Part shown: one piece after another, positions 26,000 through 34,754 of the stretch | How the letters are laid out: each line of letters opens with the position of its first letter | Position numbering within the stretch: position 1 is the first letter of the stretch | NCBI RefSeq assembly: GCF_004795055.1 | Contig: NZ_SSBJ01000029.1 | Span: forward strand, 1-64,000 | Reading direction: 5' to 3' | DNA from: Streptomyces sp. A1136 | GTDB lineage: Bacteria; Actinomycetota; Actinomycetes; Streptomycetales; Streptomycetaceae | DNA: 64,000 bases | Made by a program: the position numbers and the translations under genes | The notes under the pieces: model-generated | Told to the model about the DNA's origin: nothing | The model's database searches: none | Seen by the model: the letters and a program-made list of their open reading frames with translations, nothing else

Positions 26000-26450
26000 T
26001 CACGGCCGGCGCTCACGTGGTTGAGCCAGCGTTTCGTACCAGTCGAGGAAGTCGGTGGCGGAGGAGACATCGGGCCCCCAAAAGTCGTCGCTGTTACCAA
26101 TCAGGACGCGGCCGGTGAGGGGACCGGTCTCTCGATGATGTGGAGGAAGAGATCGTGTCCGTGGGCCCTGGGGTCTGTGCCGTCGAAGCCGCGGGGTGTC
26201 CCCGGTTCTCCGGGCGGATTCATGACCAGCAGGGAACACTGCTCCAGCGGCATGAGGCCGTAGAACGGTGCCACGCCTGAGCCGCCGATGCGCGTGAGGA
26301 ACTGCCGATAGGCGTCGGGCAGGACGATGTCGTGCTCGGCCTCGAACGCGGCGACGCGTGCTTCAGCTGGCTTCGGACGGAGTGGCTACGCAGTGGTTGG
26401 GCGAGGATCGCGGCCGGCTTGCGACGCAGGCGGGGTATACGGAGATCCAT
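26000..26450 (-). pseudogene. SMI1/KNR4 family protein, frameshifted
   Basis: Minus-strand pieces form an SMI1/KNR4 protein: VAAFEAEHDIVLPDAYRQFL, TRIGGSGVAPFYGLMPLEQC, then LVMNPPGEPGTPRGFDGTD and, in another frame, VLIGNSDDFWGPDVSSATDF, LDWYETLAQP. Shifts fall near 26120 and again near the start. SMI1 proteins often act as immunity proteins of contact-dependent toxins in bacteria; no toxin gene is visible nearby. Confidence 0.7.
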
Positions 26451-26493
26451 GGTGCATCTTCTCTCGTCCCCGTCACCCTATGGGTGGCGGTGC

Positions 26494-26640
26494 TCAGCTG
26501 GCCAGGAGGACCCTCTTTCGCGGGAGAGCGAAGCTGGCACGGCCGAACATCTGGCGTTTGAGCATCTTGATCCGGTTGACGTGTCCGACGACGCCGGAGT
26601 TCCAGGGCAGGGTGAGCCCACGCAGCCACCCCGTAGATCG
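26494..26640 (-). mobile_element. ISL3-family transposase, C-terminal remnant
   Basis: The minus strand reads LPWNSGVVGHVNRIKMLKRQ, MFGRASFALPRKRVLLAS and a stop. This is the C-terminal signature of ISL3-type DDE transposases (WSxGxVEGxVNRIKxIKRxxYGR...LLRxRxL); the catalytic Glu of EGHVN is lost (GVVGHV). Everything upstream of about 50 residues is gone. Confidence 0.72.
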
Positions 26641-26800
26641 AACATGACGGCGTCGGGGGGCTCCCGAAGTTGCGCATATCTGCCGTCCGTTCTCGGCTCG
26701 GGCACACATTTCGTGAGGCCGATCAACGGTGTTTTGTCGCCAGACGTTCGGTCGCGCCAGACTTCCGCTCTTCCGTCAACGGGAGCCGAGGGGCGGGGGA

Positions 26801-27163
26801 TCACGTGGTCGACTGGCCGTCTTGGCCGGCTTCTGTTTGCAGCTTGCGAGCTCGCTCGGCCGGGTCATAGTTTGGCCCGACGCCCTCGATCAGCAGCAAG
26901 TCGCCGTCGACGTGGTCGGAACGCAAACGCAGGATGGACCGGTAGGCCGGAGAGTCGTACCAGGCACGGGCTTCGGCCAGGCTGGGGAACTCAATCAGCA
27001 CCATGCTGCCAGGCCACATTCCCTCCACGACTTCGGCCGGCGGACCGTGGATGACGAAGCGGCCTGCGAAGGGGCCGAGGGTTTCCTGGATGCGCTCCAG
27101 GTACTCGATGATGTCGGAGTGATTCCGGCGGCTGCGGAGATGAGCGAAGCCGTAAGCGGGCAC
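26801..27163 (-). CDS. DUF1330 domain protein
   Basis: A 120-residue protein of the DUF1330 family (ferredoxin-like, dimeric alpha/beta-barrel fold). Visible marks: YGFAHLRSRRNHSDIIEYLERIQETLG, FVIHGPPAEVVEGMWPGSMVLIEFPSLAEARAWYDSPAYRSI and LRLRSDHVDGDLLLIEGV, the conserved WPG...F...A..WY.S..Y pattern. Function unknown; members are small, monocistronic, sometimes linked to lactone or aromatic metabolism. Start GTG 27163 has AAGGAG seven nt upstream; GTG 27166 is equally possible. Confidence 0.82.
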   Translation of the reverse strand: MPAYGFAHLRSRRNHSDIIEYLERIQETLGPFAGRFVIHGPPAEVVEGMWPGSMVLIEFPSLAEARAWYDSPAYRSILRLRSDHVDGDLLLIEGVGPNYDPAERARKLQTEAGQDGQSTT

Positions 27164-27631
27164 CACGGGGCTCCTTCGTTCCGGGGGGGCGATGACCACG
27201 ATCGCGGCTGTGGGAGGTTGGGCGGTGCGATTACTCCGGAGGTAATTGCCGCGACAGCAGGACACCTGTTCTCGTCAACAAAGCCGGACGGTCGATGGGG
27301 TCTACGGGCACCCTGACCAGCGCTCGCCGGAGCTCGTCGCGGTCATGCACGAAGTCTGGGTGAGACGCAGTGACCGCGTTCCCGCTGCCGATGCCGCACG
27401 ACCGCCGCCTGGGCAGGCCTCGCGGGTTCCGCCTTCCGCTGGTTCAGATGCCGAAGGTCCTGCTACCGCGAAGGTGTATTCGGCCCAGTCCCGCACGTAC
27501 ATGCATGGGACTTCGCGTACGCCACGGGTTTCGAAGCGTTCCTTGATGGCGAAGCCGTCGTGGCGCGCCTGACCGCCATCCGATATTCACGGGCCGGTGG
27601 ATCGACGACTGCCATGCCGTGCGAGCCAGTC
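27164..27631. other. 470-bp stretch, one unidentified remnant
   Basis: Around 27480-27580 the minus strand reads HDGFAIKERFETRGVREVPC and MYVRDWAEYTF, clearly protein-like, then decays into Gly/Ala-rich frame. No start, no stop in a sensible place, no family recognised. The rest shows nothing. Confidence 0.3.
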
Positions 27632-28315
27632 CTACCGGTTGGAGGGCACCATCGGCCGCCGGGCGATCACGACGTCGGCTTCGTGGCGCCAGCCGAGGGA
27701 GGAGTAGAGGCGCTGGCCTTCCTCACTGGCGATGAGAAGACCGGTGCGGGCGCCCTGGGCCACGGCGGCCTCCGCCAGAGCGCTCATCACGGCGCGGCCC
27801 AGGCCGCGACGCCGGTGCGCCGTGTCCGTCTCGATGCGATCGGCGATCGCATCAGCGCCGACCACGGCGATGGTGCCCCGCGCCGCCACCTCTCCGGAGG
27901 AGTGATGGAGGGAAACGACCGTAATTGGTCCCTCTGTGCGGACCTCGCGCTCGTACGGCGCGGCCGGCGCGTGTTGCGGGTGCTCGGTCAGATCGGTCGT
28001 CATGAACCACTCGGACCGGTGGAGCAACTCCAGTCCGACGGCGCCGACGACGGCTTCGACTGTGCCTGGGCGCAGCGTAGGTACAGTGAGCCACGTGCTC
28101 TGCCTGGCGGCGGCGACGGATGCCGCCAGCCGTGCCAAGGACTCGGGCTCTTCGTCCGCACGCAGCGCGAACACCTCGACCTCGCGGCCGGGTTGGTCGC
28201 ACTCGGATCGCAGGCCGTCCCCGGCGGGCTCGACCGGCTCGGCTTCGGGCAGGCGGCGAGCGACGATCCAGCCGTTCAGCCAACGTCGTATCAGCTCTGC
28301 TTCGATCTTCGTCAT
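27632..28315 (-). CDS. GNAT family N-acetyltransferase
   Basis: A 227-residue acetyltransferase. The N-terminal 120 residues are a weakly conserved GNAT-like half; the C-terminal half holds the acetyl-CoA motif ADRIETDTAHRRRGLGRAVMSALAEAAVAQGARTGLLIASEEGQRLYSSLGW, with RRRGLG as the pyrophosphate loop and LYSSLGW as motif B. ATG 28315 (MTKIEAELIRRW) is a plausible start though no strong ribosome site is seen. Substrate unknown. Confidence 0.82.
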   Translation of the reverse strand: MTKIEAELIRRWLNGWIVARRLPEAEPVEPAGDGLRSECDQPGREVEVFALRADEEPESLARLAASVAAARQSTWLTVPTLRPGTVEAVVGAVGLELLHRSEWFMTTDLTEHPQHAPAAPYEREVRTEGPITVVSLHHSSGEVAARGTIAVVGADAIADRIETDTAHRRRGLGRAVMSALAEAAVAQGARTGLLIASEEGQRLYSSLGWRHEADVVIARRPMVPSNR

Positions 28316-28538
28316 CCGGTGATTAGAGCATGACCACAACCGGTGAACGGGCGAATATCCGAGCCCCGTCGTTCGCCGCTGCCAGGCGACGCCGCCCTCT
28401 ATTCGCAGGTCGGGCAGAGACCGGCGTAGGTGGCAGCGGGCAAAAGAAGCGTCCTCGTCTCGAAGATCACTCCGCTTATCCAGTAGCCGACGGATGTGCT
28501 CCTTCAAAGACCGCGTAGCCGCACCCCGAACAAGCCGG

Positions 28539-28563
28539 GAGCCCCGACGACTGGTCGGGGCTC
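28539..28563. terminator. Perfect 10-bp hairpin, orphan terminator
   Basis: GAGCCCCGAC (28539-28548), loop GACTG, GTCGGGGCTC (28554-28563). All ten base pairs match. No gene of known kind ends just before it on either strand, so it probably outlived its gene. Confidence 0.7.
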
Positions 28564-28878
28564 ACGGCTTTCCGAAGGCGGCCGATATCCGTCAACAACA
28601 GGCTGCCGTGAACTGGCGAGGGTGAGGCGGGCTGGCTGGTGGGCCGCGTTCACGGGCGCTCTCTGGCGGGTCGGCGCCCCTCTCGCCACGCTGGGGTCCC
28701 TGATGCTCTTGCTGCCCGGCGCACGCAAGCAGGACGGCAGACTGAGCAGCCCCGCGACGCGCTGACTGGCAGGCACATGGCCGGCGCGCTGCCCCGGTAC
28801 CGTGCGCCCCTGCGGCGCGGGTTCCTGCTGCGGAAGATGGTCGGCCGCGAGGCCCTCGGCGACACCGACAGCGTCGGT

Positions 28879-29150
28879 CACCTGAGTGAACCGGAGGACC
28901 GGGGAACGGAGATACGGCTGGCCTGGGATCCAGCCCGGCATGCCGTGGCCGTGGACGGGTCGCCGGCGGCGGAGCTTCGAGCGGATCTGGAGCGCGTCCC
29001 AACCGTTCGGAAACAGCTCCCCCTGACCGAGCGGCTTGCCGAGCTCGACGACGAATATGCCATCCTCGAATACGGCGACAGAACCGTCGCCGAGGTCGAT
29101 GCCGAGGTCATCGCCGAAGCCGGCCGCCTCGCAGCCGACCCCCCCGGCCG
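28879..29150 (+). pseudogene. Hypothetical protein fragment
   Basis: One frame reads SEPEDRGTEIRLAWDPARHA, VAVDGSPAAELRADLERVPT, RLAELDDEYAILEYGDRTVA and EVDAEVIAEAGRLAADPP, acidic and protein-like, but without a convincing start, ribosome site or family. It runs into a C7 tract (29139-29145) where the frame is lost and IS5-like sequence begins. Confidence 0.4.
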
Positions 29151-29330
29151 CCTGACTACCGGGCCATCGTCAACGGCATCCTGTGGCAGCAACATGGTGG
29201 CCGCCGGTGGCACGACCCCCACCCGCTACGGTCCGTGGCACCGCTGCGCCGAACGCTTGTGCAGAGAATCCTTGCCGCCCTCGCCGCCGGCCGGTCGCCA
29301 GCCCGCGCCATCGTCCCCATGGAAAACACC
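29150..29330 (+). mobile_element. IS5-type transposase N-terminal remnant
   Basis: DYRAIVNGILWQQHGGRRWH is followed in a neighbouring frame by PTRYGPWHRCAERL. This matches the N-terminal domain of IS5-family transposases (R-x-VVNGILWxxRTGxPWRDLPxRYGPWxTVxxR). Only about 55 residues remain, with at least one frameshift. Confidence 0.55.
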
Positions 29331-29504
29331 GAGGACGCGTGGAAGGGTAGCGCCGACAATTGGCACACTCCCTGGCTCCCATGACGGGTCGGCGCACTCG
29401 ACCGGGACCAGGGCGTGCCGCCGGCTCCGGCACCGCAGCAGCGTCATCGCCGGCCGGAGCATCACGCGCGAAGCGGGACTCGAACCAAAGAGGGTCGGTC
29501 GTGG

Positions 29505-29921
29505 TCAGTCGCTGGACAGTGCCTGGAGGAGTTCGCCGACCTTGGGGTCGGGAAGGGCGCGGGCGACGTCGGCTTGGGCGACGATGCCCACCAGGCGGTG
29601 CCCGTCGATCACCGGGAGCCGGCGCACCTTGTGGGAGGTCATCGTGCGCAGGATCTCCTCGGCGTCGTCGTCGGCGCCGATCGTGACGGCCTCGCCCTGC
29701 ACGAGCTCGCCGGCCTTCACCTGGGCCGGGTCCTTGCCGACGCCCAGCACCTTGACCACGATGTCGCGGTCGGTGAGCATTCCTTTGAGCTTGTCGTCGG
29801 TGCCGCAGATGGGCAGTGCGCCGACGCCCAATTGCGTCATCTTCTTCGCCGCTTCCAGCACCGTCTCCTCCGCGCCGATGCATTCGGCGCTCCCGGTCAT
29901 GATCTCGCGAGCCGTCGTCAT
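29505..29921 (-). CDS. CBS-domain pair protein
   Basis: A 138-residue protein made of two CBS domains, which together bind adenosine nucleotides (AMP, ATP, SAM or c-di-nucleotides). Domain 1 is AREIMTGSAECIGAEETVLEAAKKM to LTDRDIVVKV; domain 2 is KAGELVQGEAVTIGADDDAEEIL to DGHRLVGIVAQADVARAL. The (D/Q)xDxxxx signature in each repeat (TDRDIV, AQADVA) is kept. ATG 29921 has GAAGGAG seven nt upstream. In Streptomyces such proteins are often stress-linked; no partner is obvious here. A CBM48 gene lies upstream in the same direction, about 200 bp away. Confidence 0.88.
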   Translation of the reverse strand: MTTAREIMTGSAECIGAEETVLEAAKKMTQLGVGALPICGTDDKLKGMLTDRDIVVKVLGVGKDPAQVKAGELVQGEAVTIGADDDAEEILRTMTSHKVRRLPVIDGHRLVGIVAQADVARALPDPKVGELLQALSSD

Positions 29922-30125
29922 CACAGCACTCCTTCCACCAGCGGATGCGGCCCCGCCCTCCGAGCGGCGCCACCAGGACGCACCACATGTGCCCCGACTG
30001 GCAGACGCGTAATGACACACCGCCCACCAACCACCCCGAAGTGCGTCTTCCTCACCCATTGACCAACGAACCAACTGGCTGCCTGCAACTGGCTGCCCGC
30101 ACCACGTGCGGCCCGCCCAAAAAAG

Positions 30126-30401
30126 TCAGGTGTGGACCAGGCTGTTGCGGCCGTCGTGGCCGTCGGGGCGTTCGTCGTCGAACCAGTGGCCTTCCGCCGC
30201 CAGGTAGCGGAAGGAGTGGACACTGTCGACCGGCAGTGTGACAGTGACCGCGCGCATGCCATCGTCACGGGGAAAGAGGGTGTCGAAACACGGCTGCCAG
30301 TTGTTGAAGTCGCCGACGACGCTGACCGGGCCGGGTGGGGTGGCGGTCGGCAGGACGAAAGTAACCTCGGTGCGGTCCTTGAACTTCTTGAGTTCGAGCA
30401 C
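30126..30401 (-). CDS. Isoamylase early-set / glycogen-binding (CBM48-like) small protein
   Basis: A 91-residue single-domain protein: LELKKFKDRTEVTFVLPTAT, then VSVVGDFNNWQP (the carbohydrate-binding FxGDFNxW core of AMPK-type CBM48 domains), FRYLAAEGHWFDDERPDGHD. Family members bind glycogen or alpha-glucans. GTG 30401 has AAGGAG five nt upstream. Small free-standing CBM48 proteins of this size are common in Streptomyces and are often near CBS-domain or stress genes, as here. Confidence 0.85.
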   Translation of the reverse strand: MLELKKFKDRTEVTFVLPTATPPGPVSVVGDFNNWQPCFDTLFPRDDGMRAVTVTLPVDSVHSFRYLAAEGHWFDDERPDGHDGRNSLVHT

Positions 30402-30731
30402 AGGGACTCCTTCATGAGGGGTGTTTGTCCTACCATCCGACAGTGGCAGCCGGATGTGACGGAGGCGGCCACGCTCACGCGCAGTCTTCACCCGCTCGGT
30501 GGGCGCCGAGTACGCCGACCTACCAAACGTCCACCGTGCCGCCGCTCTGACAACCCGCCCCGTACACGCGCACCGGCGCCGTCTCCTCTCAGACGTGGCG
30601 GTGCACATTGACCAGAGCGTGCCACTGGACAGGGCTGCCAGACAACCGTTGATGCGAGCGTCGCCCCACCTGCATTTAGTACCCCGGGCTCTGCCCAGGC
30701 GCCCCGTGCTGGGTTGGCGTTCAATGGACGC
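30402..30731. other. 330-bp divergent promoter region
   Basis: Lies between the CBM48 gene (minus) and the serine hydrolase gene (plus). No gene or clear inverted repeat of more than 8 bp was found. Confidence 0.4.
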
Positions 30732-32252
30732 ATGCGACGTCACAGCAAGCGCAGGGCGCTGACAGTGGCCGCCAGCCTCGCCCTGGCGGCCGGGACCGGT
30801 GCCGCCGCACCGTCGCCAAGCCCCGGCGGCTTCGACGTGGCGAGGGCCCTGGACACCCTGGACACGCAGGTGCAGGACGGCATACGCCGCACCGGGGTGC
30901 CCGGCGTCTCGGTGGCCGTGGTCCACGACGACAAGGTCGTCTACCTCAAGGGCTTCGGTGTCCGCAGCACCGAAGCCCCTGGCGAGAAGGTCAGCCCGGA
31001 CACGGTCTTCCAGCTCGCCTCGGTCTCCAAACCGGTGGCCACGACCGTCCTGGCCCAGGCCCTCGGCGCCGACGGCTTCGACGACCCGCTCAAGGGCATC
31101 GCTCTCAAGGACCCCTGGGTCAGCTCGCACGTGACGGCGGCCGACCTGCTCTCGCACCGCTCGGGTCTGCCCGACCACTCCGGAGACCTCCTCGAGGATC
31201 TCGGCTACGACCAGTCGTACATCCTGTCCCACCTGCGCTACGAGCCCCTCAGCCCGTTTCGCACCAGCTACGCGTACACCAACTTCGGCTTCACCGCGGC
31301 CGCCGAGGCGGTTGCCAAGGCCAAGGGTGTGCCCTGGGACAAGCTCTCCGACGACCTGCTGTACAAGCCCGCCGGGATGACACACACCAGCTCCCGCTTC
31401 AGCGACTACGAGAAGGCGGCCGACCGCGCCCTCACCCACGTCAAGACCGACGACGGCACCTGGAAGCCCCTCTACGTCCGCGACGCCGACGCGCAGACCG
31501 CGGCCGGCGGCGTCAGCTCGAACGCCCGGGACATGGCCCGCTGGCTGCGCCTCCAGATGGGCGGCGGAAAGATCGACGGCAAGCAGGTCATCAACAGCGC
31601 CGGCCTGGCCGAGACCCACTTCCCGCACAGCATCAGCCAACCCGCCGCCGAACCGAACGCCCAGCCCGGCTACTACGGCCTGGGCTGGAACGTGCGCTAC
31701 GACGACCACGGCCGACTGCGCCTGAGCCACTCCGGCGCCTTCGCACTCGGCACCAACACCAATGTCACCCTGGTGCCCGCCGAGAAGCTCGCCATCGTGG
31801 TGCTGACCAACGGCGCGCCCTCGGGCCTGCCCGACACCATCGCCCTCGACTTCTTCGACACCGCCGAGCACGGCAAGCCCACCCGGGACTGGCTGCCCGT
31901 GGTGGCCAAGTCCTACGAAGAGCAACTCAACGAGGGCGGCTCGGACACGGACTATGCCAAGCCGCCCGCCCACCCGAAGCCGGCCCGATCGGACAGCGCG
32001 TACACCGGTACGTACACCAACCCGTTCTACGGGCGGGCTGCCGTCACCACCGGCCCGGACGGCGGACTGGTCCTGCACCTGGGACCGAAGCCGCAGAACT
32101 ACCCGCTCACCCACTACGACGGGAACACCTTCAGCTTCGAGACCGCCGGCGAGAACGCGGTCGGACGCACCGGGGTGACCTTCACCGACGGCCGGATGCG
32201 TGTGGAGTACCTGGACACCAACGGGCTGGGTACCTTCGAGAAGACCGGCTGA
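30732..32252 (+). CDS. Secreted serine hydrolase, class C beta-lactamase/AmpH-like, with C-terminal lipocalin-like domain
   Basis: A 506-residue exported enzyme of the beta-lactamase-related (Pfam Beta-lactamase, S12) family: esterase, D-aminopeptidase or PBP4-like. A signal peptide is present (RRALTVAASLALAAGTGAAA). Active-site motifs are SVSK at about 98, YTNFG with the Tyr at about 182 (YAYTN) and HSGAF at about 331 (replacing KTG). After residue 400 a DUF3471/lipocalin-like beta domain follows (YTGTYTNPFYGRAAVTTGPD). ATG 30732 puts the signal peptide at the terminus. It seems to be monocistronic. Confidence 0.87.
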   Translation: MRRHSKRRALTVAASLALAAGTGAAAPSPSPGGFDVARALDTLDTQVQDGIRRTGVPGVSVAVVHDDKVVYLKGFGVRSTEAPGEKVSPDTVFQLASVSKPVATTVLAQALGADGFDDPLKGIALKDPWVSSHVTAADLLSHRSGLPDHSGDLLEDLGYDQSYILSHLRYEPLSPFRTSYAYTNFGFTAAAEAVAKAKGVPWDKLSDDLLYKPAGMTHTSSRFSDYEKAADRALTHVKTDDGTWKPLYVRDADAQTAAGGVSSNARDMARWLRLQMGGGKIDGKQVINSAGLAETHFPHSISQPAAEPNAQPGYYGLGWNVRYDDHGRLRLSHSGAFALGTNTNVTLVPAEKLAIVVLTNGAPSGLPDTIALDFFDTAEHGKPTRDWLPVVAKSYEEQLNEGGSDTDYAKPPAHPKPARSDSAYTGTYTNPFYGRAAVTTGPDGGLVLHLGPKPQNYPLTHYDGNTFSFETAGENAVGRTGVTFTDGRMRVEYLDTNGLGTFEKTG

Positions 32253-32604
32253 CGTGTTTCCTTCGGAACGTCCGGCCGACCGGACGTGGGCGGCAGCAAT
32301 GTGGCCATGGCGTGAGCGAGATCTCTTACGCGGCCATCAGCGAGTGGTCGTGGCCCAGCAAGCGCTCGCAGACCGTGAGGGTCTGCTGGTGGAGGAAGAC
32401 GGCTCGGCCCTTGTTGCAGGCGACTGGGGTGTCGGGGTGTTGGGATCGCCTTCGCTCAGCACGCGCGATCGGGTCACCGACCCGCTGGGCCACCTGCCTG
32501 ACGCGGTGGCCCTGTCAGGCCGGTAGGCGGCCAGTGCTCCCGCACACTCGGTGCTCGTCGGCCGGGCGGCCTGGTCCGGTCTTGACCTCGGCTAGGAGGA
32601 CCGC
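32253..32604. other. 350-bp stretch, no gene supported
   Basis: Open frames are not protein-like. It ends with the strong AGGAGG ribosome site of the SDR gene at about 32594-32599. Confidence 0.4.
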
Positions 32605-33393
32605 GTGGATCTGCATCTGGAGGGCAAGGTGGCGGTGGTCACCGGAGCGAGCAAGGGCATCGGCCTGGCGATCACCCGGGCGATGGCCGAGGAGGGCGTC
32701 CGGGTGGTCGCCGCCGCCCGTACGGTGGGCGGCCCGCTGGCCGAACTGGCGGCCGGCGGGCGGGTCCGGCCCGTCGCGGTCGACCTGACCGACCCGGACG
32801 GGCCGGCACGCGCGGTACGGGAAGCGGTCGAGGCGTTCGGCGGGCTCGACATCCTCGTGAACAACGTCGGTGCTGTCAGCCCGCGGCTGGACGGCTTCCT
32901 CTCGGTCAGTGACGAGGAATGGACCTGGGGCCTGACCATCAACTTCCTCACCGCGGTCCGGGCCGCCCGGGCTGCCCTCCCATACCTCATCGAGCGCGGA
33001 GCGGCGTCCATCGTCAATGTCAGCTCGGTCAACGCTTTCCTGCCCGACCCCGGGGTGATCGACTACTGCGCTGCGAAGGCGGCGCTCACCAACCTCTCGA
33101 AGGCGCTGTCGAAGGAATTCGGCCCGCGCGGCGTACGCGTCAACACCGTCAGCCCCGGCCCGGTCGAGACGGACCTTTGGCTCGGCGACCGGGGCGTCGC
33201 CGCCACGCTCGCGGCCGAGTCGGGAAACACCCCGGACGATGTCGTCGCGAGGACCGCCGCCCAGACCGTCACCGGGCGCTTCACGCGCGCCGAGGAGGTC
33301 GCCGACCTCGTCCTGCTGCTGGCCTCCGACCGGGCGGGCAACTCCACGGGTTCCGACCACACCATTGACGGCGGCCTGATCACGACACTCTGA
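32605..33393 (+). CDS. Short-chain dehydrogenase/reductase
   Basis: A 262-residue classical SDR. TGASKGIG at about residue 12, NNVG at about 88, catalytic Ser in VNVSSVNAF, YCAAK with Tyr 154 and Lys 158, and the C-terminal SPGPVETDLW and GSDHTIDGGLITT, the usual end of NADP-dependent 3-oxoacyl-reductase-like SDRs. Start GTG 32605 has AGGAGG six nt upstream. Substrate unknown. A hairpin terminator follows two nt after the stop. Confidence 0.9.
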   Translation: MDLHLEGKVAVVTGASKGIGLAITRAMAEEGVRVVAAARTVGGPLAELAAGGRVRPVAVDLTDPDGPARAVREAVEAFGGLDILVNNVGAVSPRLDGFLSVSDEEWTWGLTINFLTAVRAARAALPYLIERGAASIVNVSSVNAFLPDPGVIDYCAAKAALTNLSKALSKEFGPRGVRVNTVSPGPVETDLWLGDRGVAATLAAESGNTPDDVVARTAAQTVTGRFTRAEEVADLVLLLASDRAGNSTGSDHTIDGGLITTL

Positions 33394-33394
33394 T

Positions 33395-33423
33395 CCGGAG
33401 CTCCCCCGGACACGAAGCTCCGG
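33395..33423 (+). terminator. Hairpin terminator after the SDR gene
   Basis: CCGGAGCT (33395-33402) pairs with AGCTCCGG (33416-33423), 13-nt loop, directly after the TGA. No T-run. Confidence 0.6.
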
Positions 33424-33628
33424 CAACCCCCTGCTCGGTGGCGGACGTCTACGCCAGTGAATTCGACGCGGACAGGGTGTCGGTCACGCACACGGCGGCC
33501 GCTCGGGTCACGGGCACCGTGCGCGTCCTGGCTCGCCGGATGCCGAACGGTGTGCCGCCGCTGTTGTCAGGCGCTCCCCACTCTCGGATGTTCGGAGCGG
33601 TCTGCGGTCTGGTCGGTCTTGCTGTCCG

Positions 33629-34147
33629 TCACTTGGGGTATCGCACGATCAGTAGTGCTTCGGCATCCATTGAAGGTGCCTGATATAGGTGTGGCACATC
33701 GGCCGGCCAGCTGCCATGCCTTCCGGGGCCGACGGTCATCGGAGCCGATCGGTCGCCCACGCGCGCGGTACCGGCGAGCACAATGATGTGCTCCGTTGTG
33801 CCAGGTGTGTGCGCGGCTGACTCCTGTGTGATTCCGGCGCGGATCCGGATCCGATAGGTCTCACTGACTGCGGCATCGCTTTCGAACCGGTCGGTGAGGA
33901 TGGCGTCCACGGCCCGGCCGGAGATTTCGGCGTTGGGCGTGAGGCCGTACAGCACCGTGCTAAGGGGCACTTCCAGCGCCGTCGTGAGGCAGTAGAGCGT
34001 TTCGAGGGTGGGGTTTCGCCCTCCGCTCTCAAGCTCTGAAAGCGTTCCTTTGCCAATCCCGGATCTGCGCGCCAGTTCGGACAGTGACCATCCCCGGACC
34101 TTGCGCAGTTGTCGCAGTCGCGAGCCGACGCGAGCGGCCAGCTCCAT
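33629..34147 (-). CDS. XRE-family regulator with C-terminal cupin domain
   Basis: A 172-residue two-domain regulator. Residues 1-65 form an XRE HTH: GSRLRQLRKVRGWSLSELAR, RSGIGKGTLSELESGGRNPT, LETLYCLTTALEVPLS. Residues 100-170 form a small cupin (YRIRIRAGITQ, HTPGTTEHIIVLAGTARVG, HGSWPADVPHLYQAPSMDAE). This design is typical of regulators that sense small metabolites. ATG 34147 has AGGAG six nt upstream. It is divergent from a YbaK-type gene; a perfect 38-bp palindrome sits 47 bp before its start and is its likely operator. Confidence 0.9.
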   Translation of the reverse strand: MELAARVGSRLRQLRKVRGWSLSELARRSGIGKGTLSELESGGRNPTLETLYCLTTALEVPLSTVLYGLTPNAEISGRAVDAILTDRFESDAAVSETYRIRIRAGITQESAAHTPGTTEHIIVLAGTARVGDRSAPMTVGPGRHGSWPADVPHLYQAPSMDAEALLIVRYPK

Positions 34148-34194
34148 GGGCTCTCCTCCCTGTATTCCGGTTGCTTCAACCCGGCCCGGGGTAC

Positions 34195-34232
34195 ATCGTT
34201 CCACATACAGAACGTTCTGTATGTGGAACGAT
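34195..34232. promoter_or_regulatory. Perfect 38-bp palindrome, probable XRE operator
   Basis: The two halves (19 bp each, 34195-34213 and 34214-34232) are exact reverse complements, with centre CAGAACGTTCTG and outer arms ATCGTTCCACATA / TATGTGGAACGAT. It lies between the divergent XRE-cupin and YbaK-type genes, 30 bp before the latter's ATG. Length and perfection point to a specific protein site rather than a terminator. Confidence 0.88.
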
Positions 34233-34262
34233 AGGCGATCGCCGCACGACGAAGGAGCGCCC

Positions 34263-34754
34263 ATGTCATCAGACCAGAGCATGCCCTTGCCTGCCCGCAG
34301 TGTGCAGGTCGCCCAGGCGCTGGCTGCGGCTGATGTCCCGGGCCAAGTGCGGGAGCTGGGGGAATCGACGCGGACAGCCGCCGAGGCCGCCGCCGCTCTG
34401 GGATGCGATGTCGGCGCGATCGCCAACAGTCTCATCTTCATTTCCGACGATGAGCCGGTCCTGGTACTGGCCAGCGGCCGACACAAGGTCGACACAGCGG
34501 CACTCGCCGCACGTTGGGGACGCGGCAGGCTCCGGCGCGCCACCCCGGAACAGGTACGTCAGGCCACCGGGCAGGCGATCGGAGGCGTCTCACCCGTCGG
34601 CCATCCGCAAACACTGCCCACCGTGGTCGACACAGCCCTTACCGAGTACCCCCGCCTCTGGGCTGCCGCCGGAACCCCGCGGACTGTCTTTCCCACCACC
34701 GCCGATGAACTCCTCCGGATCACCGGAGGGCTCCTGCTCCCCGTCTGCCCGTGA
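34263..34754 (+). CDS. YbaK/EbsC-type aminoacyl-tRNA deacylase
   Basis: A 163-residue protein of the YbaK/ProX editing family, which hydrolyses mischarged aminoacyl-tRNAs such as Ala/Cys-tRNA(Pro). Typical segments: RSVQVAQALAAADVPGQVRE, TAAEAAAALGCDVGAIANSL, FISDDEPVLVLASGRHKVDT (the SGxxKVD strand with conserved Lys/Asp), GGVSPVGHP and FPTTADELLRITGG. ATG 34263 has GAAGGAG six nt upstream. Divergent from, and probably controlled by, the XRE-cupin regulator. Confidence 0.88.
   Translation: MSSDQSMPLPARSVQVAQALAAADVPGQVRELGESTRTAAEAAAALGCDVGAIANSLIFISDDEPVLVLASGRHKVDTAALAARWGRGRLRRATPEQVRQATGQAIGGVSPVGHPQTLPTVVDTALTEYPRLWAAAGTPRTVFPTTADELLRITGGLLLPVCP

Noticed and set aside
28316..28538. Possible tRNA upstream of the orphan terminator
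   Set aside because: No cloverleaf with T-loop GTTCRANNC could be built by eye.
30126..32114. Long minus-strand frame opposite the serine hydrolase
   Set aside because: Only its last 91 codons are real (CBM48 gene); the rest is Gly/Val/Arg-rich antisense of the hydrolase.
32253..32520. Plus-strand frame ending near 32526
   Set aside because: No ribosome site, no family, atypical composition.
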